The notes beneath the pieces were generated by a model. The model was not told the origin of the DNA. It saw only the letters and a list, made by a program, of their open reading frames with translations, and made no database searches. DNA of 64,000 bases from Ruminococcus sp. (lineage in GTDB: Bacteria > Bacillota_A > Clostridia > Oscillospirales > Ruminococcaceae). The stretch lies in contig NZ_JAIKXF010000106.1 in assembly GCF_024684275.1 (NCBI RefSeq), positions 5,212 through 69,211 of the forward strand, given 5' to 3'. Position numbers and translations under genes: made by a program. This document shows, one piece after another, positions 17,223-25,569 of this stretch; the stretch's first letter is position 1; the number at the start of each line of letters is the position of its first letter.

Positions 17223-17250
17223 AAGAGCAGTCCATCCGGACTGCTCTTTA
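17223..17250. terminator. Bidirectional terminator
   Basis: A 12-bp stem AAAGAGCAGTCC / GGACTGCTCTTT with a 4-nt loop lies between the convergent GH43 and clostripain genes. Confidence 0.9.
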
Positions 17251-17253
17251 TTT

Positions 17254-19620
17254 TTAGTCTATAACAATAGGCTCTGACCAGTAGTTCTGATTGTAGATGT
17301 CAGAGAAGCGATAGAGAATGTGGCATGAGCCGTCTCCAACGTTTGTGTTGCTAAGAGTCATGTTATCCGTAACAGTTACCTGATCGCCGATAAAGTAGCT
17401 GTCCTGATAATTCATATCATAATCATAATAGTCGCAGATAAAGTCAAGCTTGTCTCCTGCCTTTATCTCAGTGAGATTCTTTGCAGCTGCCTCAGTCTCG
17501 CCGTCAACATAATCTGTTGAGGCACCAACGATAGTACCGTTATCATCATTTACAAACTGAATAATAAGATTAACTCTTTCACCGTTGAGAAGTGCAGGGA
17601 CATATCCTGAGATTATAAGGTCGCTGCCGCTCTGGACTGTATCTGTGTGGTAATAAGCAACTACATTGCCATTTATTGAGAGCCAGTTCTTTTCTGTATC
17701 AGCAACAAGCTTTCCTTCGTCATCAAAGGTAAAGATATTGTCAAGTCCCAGGTCTATGTAGCCTGTACCGTCATCGTAGAACATATTGAGGTCAAGGCCA
17801 TGTACAAGCTCCCACTGTGAATCAGCCAGATCCATAGTGTACTTGCCGTTCTTTTCTTCCCATGTGAGCTTAGAAGCATCAAAATAATGAGTTGAAAGAT
17901 ACTCTGCTGTATCGCTTACATTAGTATCCTTCATAAACTCGGTATTGCTTTCATCAAGACCTGTAATGCTTCTTCCGCCGCCGAGAAAGCTTGAAAGAAG
18001 TGATCCTATCATATCGGAGCTGCCTGATGAGCCCGAAGAACCGCCCATACCAAAGAGAGCGTCAAGAGGCGAGCCTGTGCCGCCTGCTGCTATCTGTCCG
18101 CCTGTTTCGACTTTAGCGAACTGCTTTATGCAGCGAGCATACTCAGAATCCATACCGATCTTGTCATACGTTCTGCAAGCCTTATCAACGTTTGAAGCAC
18201 TCTGATATGGGAAATAAATTGATACTCCGAAAGCATTTGTCATATTTGAAGATGTCTTATTGTACTTTACAGCATTTTTAAGCGAAGAAGCAAGTGCCTT
18301 ACCCTCGGCAGTTCCTACGTTCTCTGCAAGATTTACAAGATCCACCTGATCTATGCGAGTACCCTGAGCAAACTCACGTGTAGAGTATCTTGCATTTGAA
18401 ATATCCTTGTAATCATTCTTTTCGATCTTGCTGCTTATTGACTTAGCAAAAGCAGAAAGATCCTTAGGTACTGTATTTGAGAACTCTGCAAGGTCTATTA
18501 CTGAAAGAGTAGTCTTCTGACCTCTGCACTTTTTGCCGCACTCAGCTACAAAGTCATCAACAATATTCTTTCCGATGTCAAGTGTGGGCATTGAAGTATT
18601 GCTGCCAAGCTTTGTGAGCCAGTTTGTATAATACCAGCCGATACCCGGCTCTGTTTCCTCAGAAGCTATAAGGTAATCGGCATGATCATTGAGCATAAGT
18701 GCTGTCTCAGCAGTAGCCATAAGACAAGCATCAAAGCCTATGAAATCAAACTTGACTCCGCCGCTTCTGAGTGCCTGATCTACGCCTTCAAGAGTCATAG
18801 AACCGCTGCTCTTGTTCTTCTCGTCGTATCCATAGCCTGTGACCGATCCGCCGCCGTGATCCCAGAGGATAAGCTCGTTTCTGTTAGCTGGGAAATTCTT
18901 CGCACAGAACTGTATAAACGAAGCAAGATTTCCCGGATCGGTCATAGCCTTGCTGCCTGCGTCCTCAACAAGTCTGCCTATCTGACCATTCTTGATCTGG
19001 TATATCTGATTGACCTTATTGCTGATACCGTTTATCTTCCATCTTGCACAGCCTCCTGTAAACACGATAACATTGACATTATCTCCGTAGGAAGCAGCTC
19101 TCATTTCCTCCATATCGGAAGAAGCCATTCCGTGCTTTGATTCAAGGTCAGTACCGCACATATAGACCATTATGGTAACAACGTCCTGATTATTGCCCTT
19201 GATAACAGTTCTCTTTTCACGAGAGCCTGCTGCAACAGATGTATCAACAGTGCTGTCGCTTGCAGCGCTTCCGGAAGCTGTATCCTCAGTGCTGAAGCCA
19301 AAGCCTGAAGGCACTGAACCTATATCAAGTCCTCCGCCTCCGTTTCCGCCGCCTGTAAGTGAACCGATAAGGTCACCTGCACCGCCGCCGCTGCCGCTGA
19401 ACATCTTGAATATTATAACCCCGATGATCAAAAGTGTAATAAGACCGCCGCCTCCGGCCGCAGCCCGTTTAGCTCCGCCGCCGCCACCGGTACTGCCGCC
19501 TGAATAGCTGCCCGAACCTACAGGGCCTGTGCCGAGACCGTCGCCTCGTCTATGTGCTCCGCTGCCGCCAGAGGTGACGTTTTTACGCCTGCCCTGCGGT
19601 CTGTTCTGATTAGGATCCAT
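17254..19620 (-). CDS. Clostripain-family (C11) cysteine peptidase, membrane-anchored
   Basis: 788 aa. A basic, glycine-rich N-terminus (residues 1-58) precedes one TM helix (about 59-73, LITLLIIGVIIFKMF) and a second glycine-rich stretch, so it is probably a type II membrane protein with an outside peptidase. The C11 domain starts near residue 146 (VVTIMVYMCGTDLES). The catalytic dyad is His255 in ILWDHGGG and Cys299 in GFDACLMA. The region after about 540 has a Gly/Ser-rich linker and a beta-rich C-terminal domain of unknown role. C11 enzymes cleave after Arg/Lys and often self-process. It is transcribed from its own promoter. Confidence 0.9.
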   Translation of the reverse strand: MDPNQNRPQGRRKNVTSGGSGAHRRGDGLGTGPVGSGSYSGGSTGGGGGAKRAAAGGGGLITLLIIGVIIFKMFSGSGGGAGDLIGSLTGGGNGGGGLDIGSVPSGFGFSTEDTASGSAASDSTVDTSVAAGSREKRTVIKGNNQDVVTIMVYMCGTDLESKHGMASSDMEEMRAASYGDNVNVIVFTGGCARWKINGISNKVNQIYQIKNGQIGRLVEDAGSKAMTDPGNLASFIQFCAKNFPANRNELILWDHGGGSVTGYGYDEKNKSSGSMTLEGVDQALRSGGVKFDFIGFDACLMATAETALMLNDHADYLIASEETEPGIGWYYTNWLTKLGSNTSMPTLDIGKNIVDDFVAECGKKCRGQKTTLSVIDLAEFSNTVPKDLSAFAKSISSKIEKNDYKDISNARYSTREFAQGTRIDQVDLVNLAENVGTAEGKALASSLKNAVKYNKTSSNMTNAFGVSIYFPYQSASNVDKACRTYDKIGMDSEYARCIKQFAKVETGGQIAAGGTGSPLDALFGMGGSSGSSGSSDMIGSLLSSFLGGGRSITGLDESNTEFMKDTNVSDTAEYLSTHYFDASKLTWEEKNGKYTMDLADSQWELVHGLDLNMFYDDGTGYIDLGLDNIFTFDDEGKLVADTEKNWLSINGNVVAYYHTDTVQSGSDLIISGYVPALLNGERVNLIIQFVNDDNGTIVGASTDYVDGETEAAAKNLTEIKAGDKLDFICDYYDYDMNYQDSYFIGDQVTVTDNMTLSNTNVGDGSCHILYRFSDIYNQNYWSEPIVID

Positions 19621-19671
19621 AATAACCTCCGAAAAAACTCATTATGTGGCTAAATACGCCTACATTACTAT

Positions 19672-19700
19672 ATTTTACACTCTTTCTCAAGGATTGTCAA
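19672..19700 (-). promoter_or_regulatory. Promoter of the clostripain gene
   Basis: On the minus strand TTGACA (19695-19700), 17-bp spacer, TAAAAT (19672-19677). Confidence 0.8.
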
Positions 19701-19800
19701 GTTAAAAGCGGTTACAAATCAATTTTCTCTTAAAAATATCCATGCTGCAATAATATAAATTGTAAAAAAATAAAAATAATTATGCTGTTTTTATTTATAC

Positions 19801-19829
19801 TTGACATTGCTCCCCGTTTGTAGTATAAT
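19801..19829 (+). promoter_or_regulatory. Perfect-consensus promoter of the tRNA operon
   Basis: TTGACA (19801-19806), 17-bp spacer, TATAAT (19824-19829). Transcription would start about 5 nt before the first tRNA. Confidence 0.9.
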
Positions 19830-19840
19830 ATTTATGCTGT

Positions 19841-19917
19841 CGAGGTGTGGCTCAGTTTGGTAGAGTACTACGTTCGGGACGTAGGGGCCGCAGGTTCAAA
19901 TCCTGTCACCTCGACCA
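19841..19917 (+). tRNA. tRNA-Pro(CGG)
   Basis: 77 nt with encoded CCA. The acceptor stem is CGAGGTG / CACCTCG, the anticodon arm CTACG-TTCGGGA-CGTAG (anticodon CGG, codon CCG), and the T arm has the TTCAAAT loop. Confidence 0.95.
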
Positions 19918-19918
19918 T

Positions 19919-19955
19919 TAAACGCGGTATATCACATTATGTGATATACCGTTTA
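19919..19955 (+). repeat. Inverted repeat between the two tRNAs
   Basis: GGTATATCAC / GTGATATACC, a 10-bp perfect stem with a 5-nt loop, flanked by AAAC/GTTT. There is no long U run, so it is more likely a processing or partial termination element than a strong terminator. Confidence 0.55.
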
Positions 19956-19958
19956 TAT

Positions 19959-20042
19959 GCCGCTGTGGTGGAATTGGCAGACACAAGGGACTTAAAATCC
20001 CTCGGTAGCAATATCGTACCGGTTCAAGTCCGGTCAGCGGCA
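19959..20042 (+). tRNA. tRNA-Leu(TAA)
   Basis: 84 nt, class II with a long variable arm. The acceptor stem is GCCGCTG / CAGCGGC, the anticodon loop CTTAAAA (anticodon TAA), and the T loop TTCAAGT. CCA is not encoded; CTT follows the discriminator A. Confidence 0.95.
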
Positions 20043-20045
20043 CTT

Positions 20046-20077
20046 GCGCCTCGCTTTGAACGAGGCGCTATTTTTTT
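20046..20077 (+). terminator. Terminator of the tRNA operon
   Basis: GCGCCTCG / CGAGGCGC stem with a 7-nt loop, then TATTTTTTT. It lies only 20 bp before the GNAT start. Confidence 0.9.
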
Positions 20078-20097
20078 GCTATGAGGAAAGTGAGACT

Positions 20098-20553
20098 ATG
20101 ATAAAAGCATACAAAATGCAGCTTGACGGAAATATTGATATTCCCTGCAATATTTCATGTGTTTCATTTGACATTAAGTATTACAGCCGGTATCAGAGAA
20201 TATACAACGACTGTTTCCGTGAAATGCGTACTGCACTTGATATAAAACCCTATGACTTCCTAAATGATATATCTCAGATATACAATAAAACAAATGACAT
20301 CTTTCTGTTTATAAAAGACGGTAATATTATCGGTTCGGTTGCCTGTTACGGAAATGAAATAGATGACCTTATCGTTGCTCCTGAGTATCAGCACAAAGGA
20401 TACGGCAAACAGCTTATACTATGGGCGATCCATTACATAAGAAGCAAAAATGCGGAACCAATTACGCTTCATGCTGCTGACTGGAACAAAAGAGCCGTTT
20501 CGCTGTATAAAAGCTTAGGATTCAAGATCATTGAAACTGAAATAATCAACTAA
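20098..20553 (+). CDS. GNAT-family N-acetyltransferase
   Basis: 151 aa. The acetyl-CoA binding motif is IDDLIVAPEYQHKGYGKQLI (V-x-x-x-x-Q-x-x-G-x-G). The C-terminal NKRAVSLYKSLGFK strand-helix is typical of the fold. The substrate is unknown. The ATG at 20098 is chosen for GAGGAAAGTGAG just upstream; the frame extends left into tRNA-Leu but without support. No separate promoter was seen, so expression may come from read-through of the tRNA terminator. Confidence 0.88.
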   Translation: MIKAYKMQLDGNIDIPCNISCVSFDIKYYSRYQRIYNDCFREMRTALDIKPYDFLNDISQIYNKTNDIFLFIKDGNIIGSVACYGNEIDDLIVAPEYQHKGYGKQLILWAIHYIRSKNAEPITLHAADWNKRAVSLYKSLGFKIIETEIIN

Positions 20554-20603
20554 GCCGCGATAAAGCTAAAATTTTAATTTTATTTATATTTTTAAAATTA
20601 CTA

Positions 20604-20632
20604 TTGACATTATAAATATAATATAGTATAAT
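20604..20632 (+). promoter_or_regulatory. Perfect-consensus promoter of the symporter gene
   Basis: TTGACA (20604-20609), 17-bp AT-rich spacer, TATAAT (20627-20632). Confidence 0.85.
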
Positions 20633-20663
20633 TAAACACGGTCAATCACTTTATTCATTTAAA

Positions 20664-20697
20664 GCTTTACAAGGTTATGACATAAAATCTGTAAAGC
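20664..20697 (+). promoter_or_regulatory. Leader stem-loop before the symporter
   Basis: GCTTTACA (20664-20671) pairs with TGTAAAGC (20690-20697), an 8-bp stem closing an 18-nt loop. It ends just before the Shine-Dalgarno (GAAAGGA). It may modulate translation or mRNA stability. Confidence 0.4.
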
Positions 20698-20719
20698 GAT
20701 ACGAAAGGACGCGATATTA

Positions 20720-22309
20720 ATGGGCTCACAAGCCGCAACATTCGTCATTCTCGCTATTTACGTAGCAATTATGGTCAGTATCGGACTATATATGTCAAGA
20801 CGTACAAAGTCCTCTGAGGACTTTATGCTTGGCGGAAGAAGCGTCGGTTCATGGCTGACCGCCTTCTCATACGGTACTACATATTTCTCGGCAGTTGTAT
20901 TCATCGGATATGCAGGTCAGTTCGGCTGGATGTACGGTGCTTCTGCAACATGGGTAGGTATAGGCAATGCGATCATAGGAAGCCTTATCCCCTTTTTCCT
21001 CATTGGTAAGAGAACACGTCTTATGACAAATCATCTGGGTGCTAAGACTATGCCCGAATACTTTGAGCACAGATTTGATTCCAAAGGACTCAAAACAGCC
21101 TCTGCACTTATAGTATTCATATTCCTTATCCCATATACAGCTTCTGTATACAATGGTCTTTCACGTCTTTTCGGTATGGTATTCGACCTCGGCGAAAACG
21201 GCGGAACTATCATAATCATCGCTATGGCTGTTCTTTCGGCTATATATGTAACTCTCGGCGGCTACAAGGCTACAGCTCTCAACGATTTCTTCCAGGGCAT
21301 TATTATGCTTATCGGAATCGGAACTGTTGTTGCTCTTACCGTTCAGAAGAAGGACGGTCTCTCAGCAGCACTTGACGCTCTGAATACTATTTCCGACAGC
21401 AAGACTGAGGCAGGAACTCTCGGCTCGCTCTTCGGACCTGATCCTATCAACCTTCTCGGTGTTGTTATCCTTACTTCTCTCGGTACATGGGGACTTCCTC
21501 AGATGGTACAGAAATTCTACGCTATCAAGGACGAACAGGCTATCAAGAAGGGCGCCATAATCTCAACATTTTTTGCGATCGTTGTTGCAGGCGGTTCATA
21601 CTTCATGGGCGGATTTGTAAGGCTCTACTGCACACTTGACGGAACTGACGGCTCAGGCAGAACATTCATAGAAACTGTAAACGGCAAGCCTGTTTACGAT
21701 ACAATGGTACCTGCTCTGATCCATCAGGCACTTCCTAACCTTCTTATCGGTCTGGTAGTTGTTCTGGTTCTTTCAGCTTCACTTTCAACTCTTTCTTCAC
21801 TGGTCCTCACATCAAGCTCTACACTCACTAATGACCTTATCAAGCCGCGTATCAAGAACTTCGACGACAAGCATCAGGTAATGTTCATGCGAATATTCAT
21901 CGCAGTATTCCTCGTTATTTCAGTGTTGATCGCCTGTCATAAAAACGCTTCCATATCAACTCTCATGTCTTATTCATGGGGCGCACTTTCGGGAGCATTC
22001 CTCGGACCATTCCTCTATGGCTTATTCATGAAGAAGGCTTCAAAGGCTGCTGTAGCAGCAAGCATGATAACAGGTGTTGGTATCAGCGTAACACATATGC
22101 TTTTATTCAGCCTTAACATCGAAGCATTCAGCGGTATCAAGCAGGCGGTCATCGACCTCAACTGTCCGCTTCAGCTTCTGTCACCTATAAACGCAGGCGC
22201 ATTTGCAATGATTGTCTCACTTCTTATCGTTCCGATAGTAAGCTCATTTACCAAGTCTCCTGACCAAAAGGTAGTAGACAATGCATTCAGCAGTTTATCT
22301 GCAAAATAA
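20720..22309 (+). CDS. Sodium:solute symporter (SSS family)
   Basis: 529 aa, about 13 TM helices. Family features include the opening RRTKSSEDFMLGGRSVGSWLTAFSYG, the LGGYKATALNDFFQG segment, and the SASLSTLSSLVLTSSSTLTNDL stretch with Ser/Thr residues of the second sodium site. SSS members carry sugars, amino acids, sialic acid or other solutes; the substrate is not resolvable here. It has its own consensus promoter and terminator. Confidence 0.9.
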   Translation: MGSQAATFVILAIYVAIMVSIGLYMSRRTKSSEDFMLGGRSVGSWLTAFSYGTTYFSAVVFIGYAGQFGWMYGASATWVGIGNAIIGSLIPFFLIGKRTRLMTNHLGAKTMPEYFEHRFDSKGLKTASALIVFIFLIPYTASVYNGLSRLFGMVFDLGENGGTIIIIAMAVLSAIYVTLGGYKATALNDFFQGIIMLIGIGTVVALTVQKKDGLSAALDALNTISDSKTEAGTLGSLFGPDPINLLGVVILTSLGTWGLPQMVQKFYAIKDEQAIKKGAIISTFFAIVVAGGSYFMGGFVRLYCTLDGTDGSGRTFIETVNGKPVYDTMVPALIHQALPNLLIGLVVVLVLSASLSTLSSLVLTSSSTLTNDLIKPRIKNFDDKHQVMFMRIFIAVFLVISVLIACHKNASISTLMSYSWGALSGAFLGPFLYGLFMKKASKAAVAASMITGVGISVTHMLLFSLNIEAFSGIKQAVIDLNCPLQLLSPINAGAFAMIVSLLIVPIVSSFTKSPDQKVVDNAFSSLSAK

Positions 22310-22316
22310 AAATTTA

Positions 22317-22339
22317 AAGGAGCGCTTCAAGCGCTCCTT
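22317..22339 (+). terminator. Terminator of the symporter gene
   Basis: AAGGAGCGCTT / GCGCTCCTT stem with a short loop, then ATTCTTT. Confidence 0.75.
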
Positions 22340-22360
22340 ATTCTTTATATTTCAAGTATA

Positions 22361-22388
22361 AAAAAGCAGCTGAAAACAGCTACTTTTT
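22361..22388 (-). terminator. Terminator of the dockerin-protein gene
   Basis: AAAAAGCAGCTG / CAGCTACTTTTT stem with one bulge and an AAAA loop. It is U-rich on the minus strand and lies just past the stop at 22394. Confidence 0.75.
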
Positions 22389-22393
22389 TAATA

Positions 22394-23311
22394 TTACTTG
22401 TTCTGGATAAAGTCATTAAGTGACTTATTCTTATCAGCGTTCGATGTGCTCTGATAAGCATAGAAGCTGAGAACATTGGAAGCGTCAACAGCATTTACAG
22501 CGGAATTGCCATCAACATCAGCAGCTGCCATAGCCTCATCAGAAAGTCCGCTTGGCTTGCTTGTAGATGTATTTGCATAAGCTGTAAGAATAGTTGAAGC
22601 ATCAACAGCATTTATCTTACCGTCGTTATTTACATCGCCGAGAAGTCTGTCGGAAACGTTTACGCGGAGGTCCTTGCAGATAAGCTTGTACTTTTCGTTG
22701 TCAGGAGCATACTCAGGATTATCACCTGTACGATATGTTACATAAGTAAAGTTCTGATTCTTATTATAAAATGCTATATCATAGCTGCCTGCAGCAGACT
22801 TGTCTACAACAGCGTCAAATGTAGCAAGCGGATATGAATCGCTCTTTTCTCCGGTTAAAGCCAGAGGCTTTATTTCAGCATTTCCTGCCGGAGAATAAAA
22901 AACTGATAAAACCTTATAATTTTCTACATCTTTTTCACGAATAACTTTTTCATTGTCCTTATCAAGATTAATAAAAGGTGTCTCATCATAATTTGAATAC
23001 GGCTTTGTTTTAGGTTCGTCGAGATTCTTGAGAGAAAGTCCTTCCTTTTCGCAAGCCCATCTTACGCATACCCAGCCAGCACCTGCATTCGGATCACTCA
23101 GGTAAACCTCGGAGGCGATAACTGCACCGTTAGCGTCAGCAGCCTTCTTGTTTACATATAAATTACCGCTTGAAAGAACCTCTACGCCCTTTGTCTCTTT
23201 TGCCTTGAAGTAGACTGACGGAGCTGCACTGTCAGCAGCGTTTGCGCTGAGCGAAGCAGCCATACCCACAGTAAGACCTAATGCAGAAATAATTGATACA
23301 ATCTTTTTCAT
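22394..23311 (-). CDS. Secreted dockerin protein with cohesin-like N-terminal region
   Basis: 305 aa. Signal peptide 1-25 (cleavage near SANAAD). Residues 30-220 have no catalytic motif; a beta-rich region with repeated V/Y/F strands is compatible with a cohesin-like or carbohydrate-binding sandwich, but this is a weak call. The C-terminal dockerin (about 225-305) has GDVNNDGKINAVDAS and AADVDGNSAVNAVDAS. That NAVDAS signature recurs in the protease at 59948-63181, unlike the GH43 dockerin. The start at 23311 is supported by AAAGGAG, which overlaps the mtnN stop region, so it is probably co-transcribed with mtnN. Confidence 0.85.
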   Translation of the reverse strand: MKKIVSIISALGLTVGMAASLSANAADSAAPSVYFKAKETKGVEVLSSGNLYVNKKAADANGAVIASEVYLSDPNAGAGWVCVRWACEKEGLSLKNLDEPKTKPYSNYDETPFINLDKDNEKVIREKDVENYKVLSVFYSPAGNAEIKPLALTGEKSDSYPLATFDAVVDKSAAGSYDIAFYNKNQNFTYVTYRTGDNPEYAPDNEKYKLICKDLRVNVSDRLLGDVNNDGKINAVDASTILTAYANTSTSKPSGLSDEAMAAADVDGNSAVNAVDASNVLSFYAYQSTSNADKNKSLNDFIQNK

Positions 23312-23325
23312 ATAAAATACTCCTT

Positions 23326-24003
23326 TCACAGCAACTCAGCCATGCGCAGAACTATTTCAGCAACACGCTTAGCAGCTATTTTTTCAAATTCGTCAAATGA
23401 CATTGCTCCCTCGTCGTCTGCATTATCAGAAATACAGCGCACACTTACAAACGGGAGCTCATTGAGATAACAGCAGTGACCAACTGCGGCACTCTCCATA
23501 TCAACGGCATAGGGATCGAACTTTTCCTGAATAGCATTCTTTACCTCATTACTTGAGATAAATGCCTCTCCTGATACGATACGTCCTCTGAATGACTTAA
23601 CCTCAAATTCTCCGCAAACCTTTTCTGCAATATCCATAAGCCCGCCATCAGCCTTGAATATACCGCAGTAGGGCGGATAATCCTTTAAGAAATGCAGATC
23701 AAGATCATGAGGAAGCACCTCTGTGGATATTACGATATCACAGACCTTTACTGCACTGTTCATTCCGCCTGCAATACCTGTATTTATCACACATTCAGGG
23801 TGAAAATTATCGATCAAAACCTGTGTACAAAGTGCTGCATTAACCTTTGCGATTCCGCAGCAGGCATTGATAACAGTTTTGCCGTTTCTATTATTGATAT
23901 AAAAATCGAAGCCTGAGATATGCTTTATCTCACCTTTTCCAAGAATAGCTCTTATGTCAGCAAGTTCAGAAGGCATTGCTCCGATTATTGCGATAGTATT
24001 CAT
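23326..24003 (-). CDS. mtnN: 5'-methylthioadenosine/S-adenosylhomocysteine nucleosidase
   Basis: 225 aa, the usual length. The PNP/UDP-phosphorylase fold is marked by Glu13 (AMPSE), NTGIAGG (75-80), the substrate-binding VDMESAA (Met169-Glu170) and catalytic Asp193 in ISDNAD. It hydrolyses methylthioadenosine and S-adenosylhomocysteine to adenine plus the thioribose, linking methylation and polyamine metabolism to methionine salvage and adenine recovery. GGAG lies 7 nt upstream of the ATG. The dockerin gene follows after 14 bp without a terminator. Confidence 0.95.
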   Translation of the reverse strand: MNTIAIIGAMPSELADIRAILGKGEIKHISGFDFYINNRNGKTVINACCGIAKVNAALCTQVLIDNFHPECVINTGIAGGMNSAVKVCDIVISTEVLPHDLDLHFLKDYPPYCGIFKADGGLMDIAEKVCGEFEVKSFRGRIVSGEAFISSNEVKNAIQEKFDPYAVDMESAAVGHCCYLNELPFVSVRCISDNADDEGAMSFDEFEKIAAKRVAEIVLRMAELL

Positions 24004-24034
24004 TAAATCACTCCATTAAAAATATTACATAGAC

Positions 24035-24063
24035 ATTATATCATATAAATGTTAATAAATCAA
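24035..24063 (-). promoter_or_regulatory. Promoter of mtnN
   Basis: On the minus strand TTGATT (24058-24063), 17-bp spacer, TATAAT (24035-24040). Confidence 0.8.
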
Positions 24064-24081
24064 GTATAAATAATATATCCC

Positions 24082-24181
24082 CAATAACTGCCATAAGGCG
24101 GTTATTGCCCTGAACTTTGTTCAGGGGGCAAAAATTCTTTTATGTCAGGCTCATTTTGCGCTGTCGGGCAAAACAGCTGAC
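24082..24181. other. Three consecutive hairpins in an intergenic gap
   Basis: CAATAACTGCC/GGCGGTTATTG (24082-24107), CCCTGAAC/GTTCAGGG (24108-24126), and an imperfect long stem GTCAGGCT..TTTTGC/GCAAAA..AGCTGAC (24144-24181). They lie between the terminator of the small membrane protein and the mtnN promoter. No open frame of note was seen. They could be a small RNA or an intergenic repeat element; the strand is not decidable. Confidence 0.45.
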
Positions 24182-24214
24182 ATTAAATAAAAACCATTTT
24201 ATACATAAAAAAAC

Positions 24215-24253
24215 AGACCATACCATAATCAGAAAATGGCGTGGTCTATCTTT
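24215..24253. terminator. Terminator ending the alaS-led gene chain
   Basis: AGACCATACCAT / ATGGCGTGGTCT imperfect stem, with AAAAAAA before it (U run on the minus strand) and TTTTTTT after it. It spans the stop of the small membrane-protein gene. Confidence 0.75.
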
Positions 24254-24785
24254 TTTTGCGGAATCGGGGCATTATCCTCTTTTTATAGATATTATGCATG
24301 AAATCAAGGTCAATATCATACACAAAAAAGATAAGATTCGTAATACCGAGCAGTATGTAAGCACCGTACCTTCCAAAATCATCAAATTCCTCCAGCATAT
24401 CGTCAAGCCCGAGTATATATACGGTTACATAGAAATATCCGATAATACATACATTGAATATAAACAGCTTAATCAGCAGTCTTAAAAGCCGCAGAGGGAT
24501 TTTCTGGATATAAAACCTCAATATGGGGTAATGTCCGAAGAGCATTATAAATATAAGTGCTGCTTCCTTGTCAAAGGTTATAAACAATGACAAAAGGCTT
24601 ACCGCGATATACGTCAGAAAAGCCCATGCTGTGTTTACCTCCACAGCAATTATCATAAGCAGTATGCCAGCTATTCCCGGAAGCAGCAGATACAGCGCAG
24701 GGAGAACTCCCGCAAGGAACATAGTCACAAGACAAAGTGCGGAAACTATGCCTCCCAGCGCTACTCTGTAGCTGATATCTCTCAT
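24246..24785 (-). CDS. Small polytopic membrane protein
   Basis: 179 aa with about five hydrophobic helices, starting ISYRVALGGIVSALCLVTMFLAG, and a basic C-terminus. The opening arginine followed by an Ala/Gly-rich first helix recalls ECF-transporter S-components, but there is no firm family match. Its ATG overlaps the SDR stop (24785), so it is the last gene of the chain. Unknown function. Confidence 0.75.
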   Translation of the reverse strand: MRDISYRVALGGIVSALCLVTMFLAGVLPALYLLLPGIAGILLMIIAVEVNTAWAFLTYIAVSLLSLFITFDKEAALIFIMLFGHYPILRFYIQKIPLRLLRLLIKLFIFNVCIIGYFYVTVYILGLDDMLEEFDDFGRYGAYILLGITNLIFFVYDIDLDFMHNIYKKRIMPRFRKKR

Positions 24786-25564
24786 TATTTAAGAGCCTTT
24801 TCCTTTCCGTCAGATGTCTTTTTTGCACTCTGTATATTATATACTATAGCAGAAAGCATTTTCTGCGGAACAAATCTCGGAGCAAAAGTTCCAAGCTTTA
24901 CAAAAAGTCCTGGAATCGCGAACAGCTTGCCGCTGAACGCCTTTTTCAGCGCATATTCTGCTGCAAAATCAGCAGAAATCGGCTTGACCGAGAAGCTTAC
25001 GCCTGCACGGTTATTGAAGTTTGTATCCACAGGTCCAGGACACAGCACTGTTATCTTTACATTAGAGCGGTCTCTGCGGAGCTCCTCCCAGATGGCTACA
25101 GACAGCTTCAAAACGTAATTCTTAGAGCCGTAATAGGCTGCCATAAGAGGACCTGCCATAAAGCCGGCAGCAGAAGCAACATTAAGAATGATCCCGTGGT
25201 CTTTTTTCTTGAAATCACGCAGAAAAAGCTTAGTCAGGATATGCAGTGCCGTAATATTTACGTTTATCATGTTGATCTCATCGTCAAGGTCAGTATCCTC
25301 AAACTTGCCGAAAAGACCATATCCAGCATTATTTATAAGCATATCCACGTCTTTTCCTTTACAGAACTCATAAACTCTGAAAACATCTTCTTTTTTTGCA
25401 AGGTCAGCTGCTATTATTTCGATATTTCCGCCGAGAGACTCCTGCAATTCTTTAAGCCTTTTCTCGTTTCTGCCCGTCAGGATAAGCGACCAGCCCTTTT
25501 TGGACAGCTTAGCCGCAAAGCTCTGTCCGATACCCGATGTAGCGCCTGTGATCAATGCTTTCAT
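24785..25564 (-). CDS. Short-chain dehydrogenase/reductase
   Basis: 259 aa. Classical SDR: TGATSGIG nucleotide-binding motif (residues 6-13), NNAGYG (about 80), catalytic Ser-Tyr-Lys with YYGSKNYVLK (Tyr about 149, Lys about 153), and PGPVDT. The sequence resembles the DltE/YqjQ-like subgroup acting on lipid or polyketide-type substrates, but the substrate is unknown. The start at 25564 is preferred over 25573 because AAGGA is only 1-2 nt from the latter. It is 5 bp from the preceding DHHW gene, in the same transcript. Confidence 0.92.
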   Translation of the reverse strand: MKALITGATSGIGQSFAAKLSKKGWSLILTGRNEKRLKELQESLGGNIEIIAADLAKKEDVFRVYEFCKGKDVDMLINNAGYGLFGKFEDTDLDDEINMINVNITALHILTKLFLRDFKKKDHGIILNVASAAGFMAGPLMAAYYGSKNYVLKLSVAIWEELRRDRSNVKITVLCPGPVDTNFNNRAGVSFSVKPISADFAAEYALKKAFSGKLFAIPGLFVKLGTFAPRFVPQKMLSAIVYNIQSAKKTSDGKEKALK

Positions 25565-25569
25565 AACAA

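Noticed and set aside
19919..19955. Strong terminator between the tRNAs
   Set aside because: There is no U run after the stem; the tRNAs probably share one transcript that ends at 20077.
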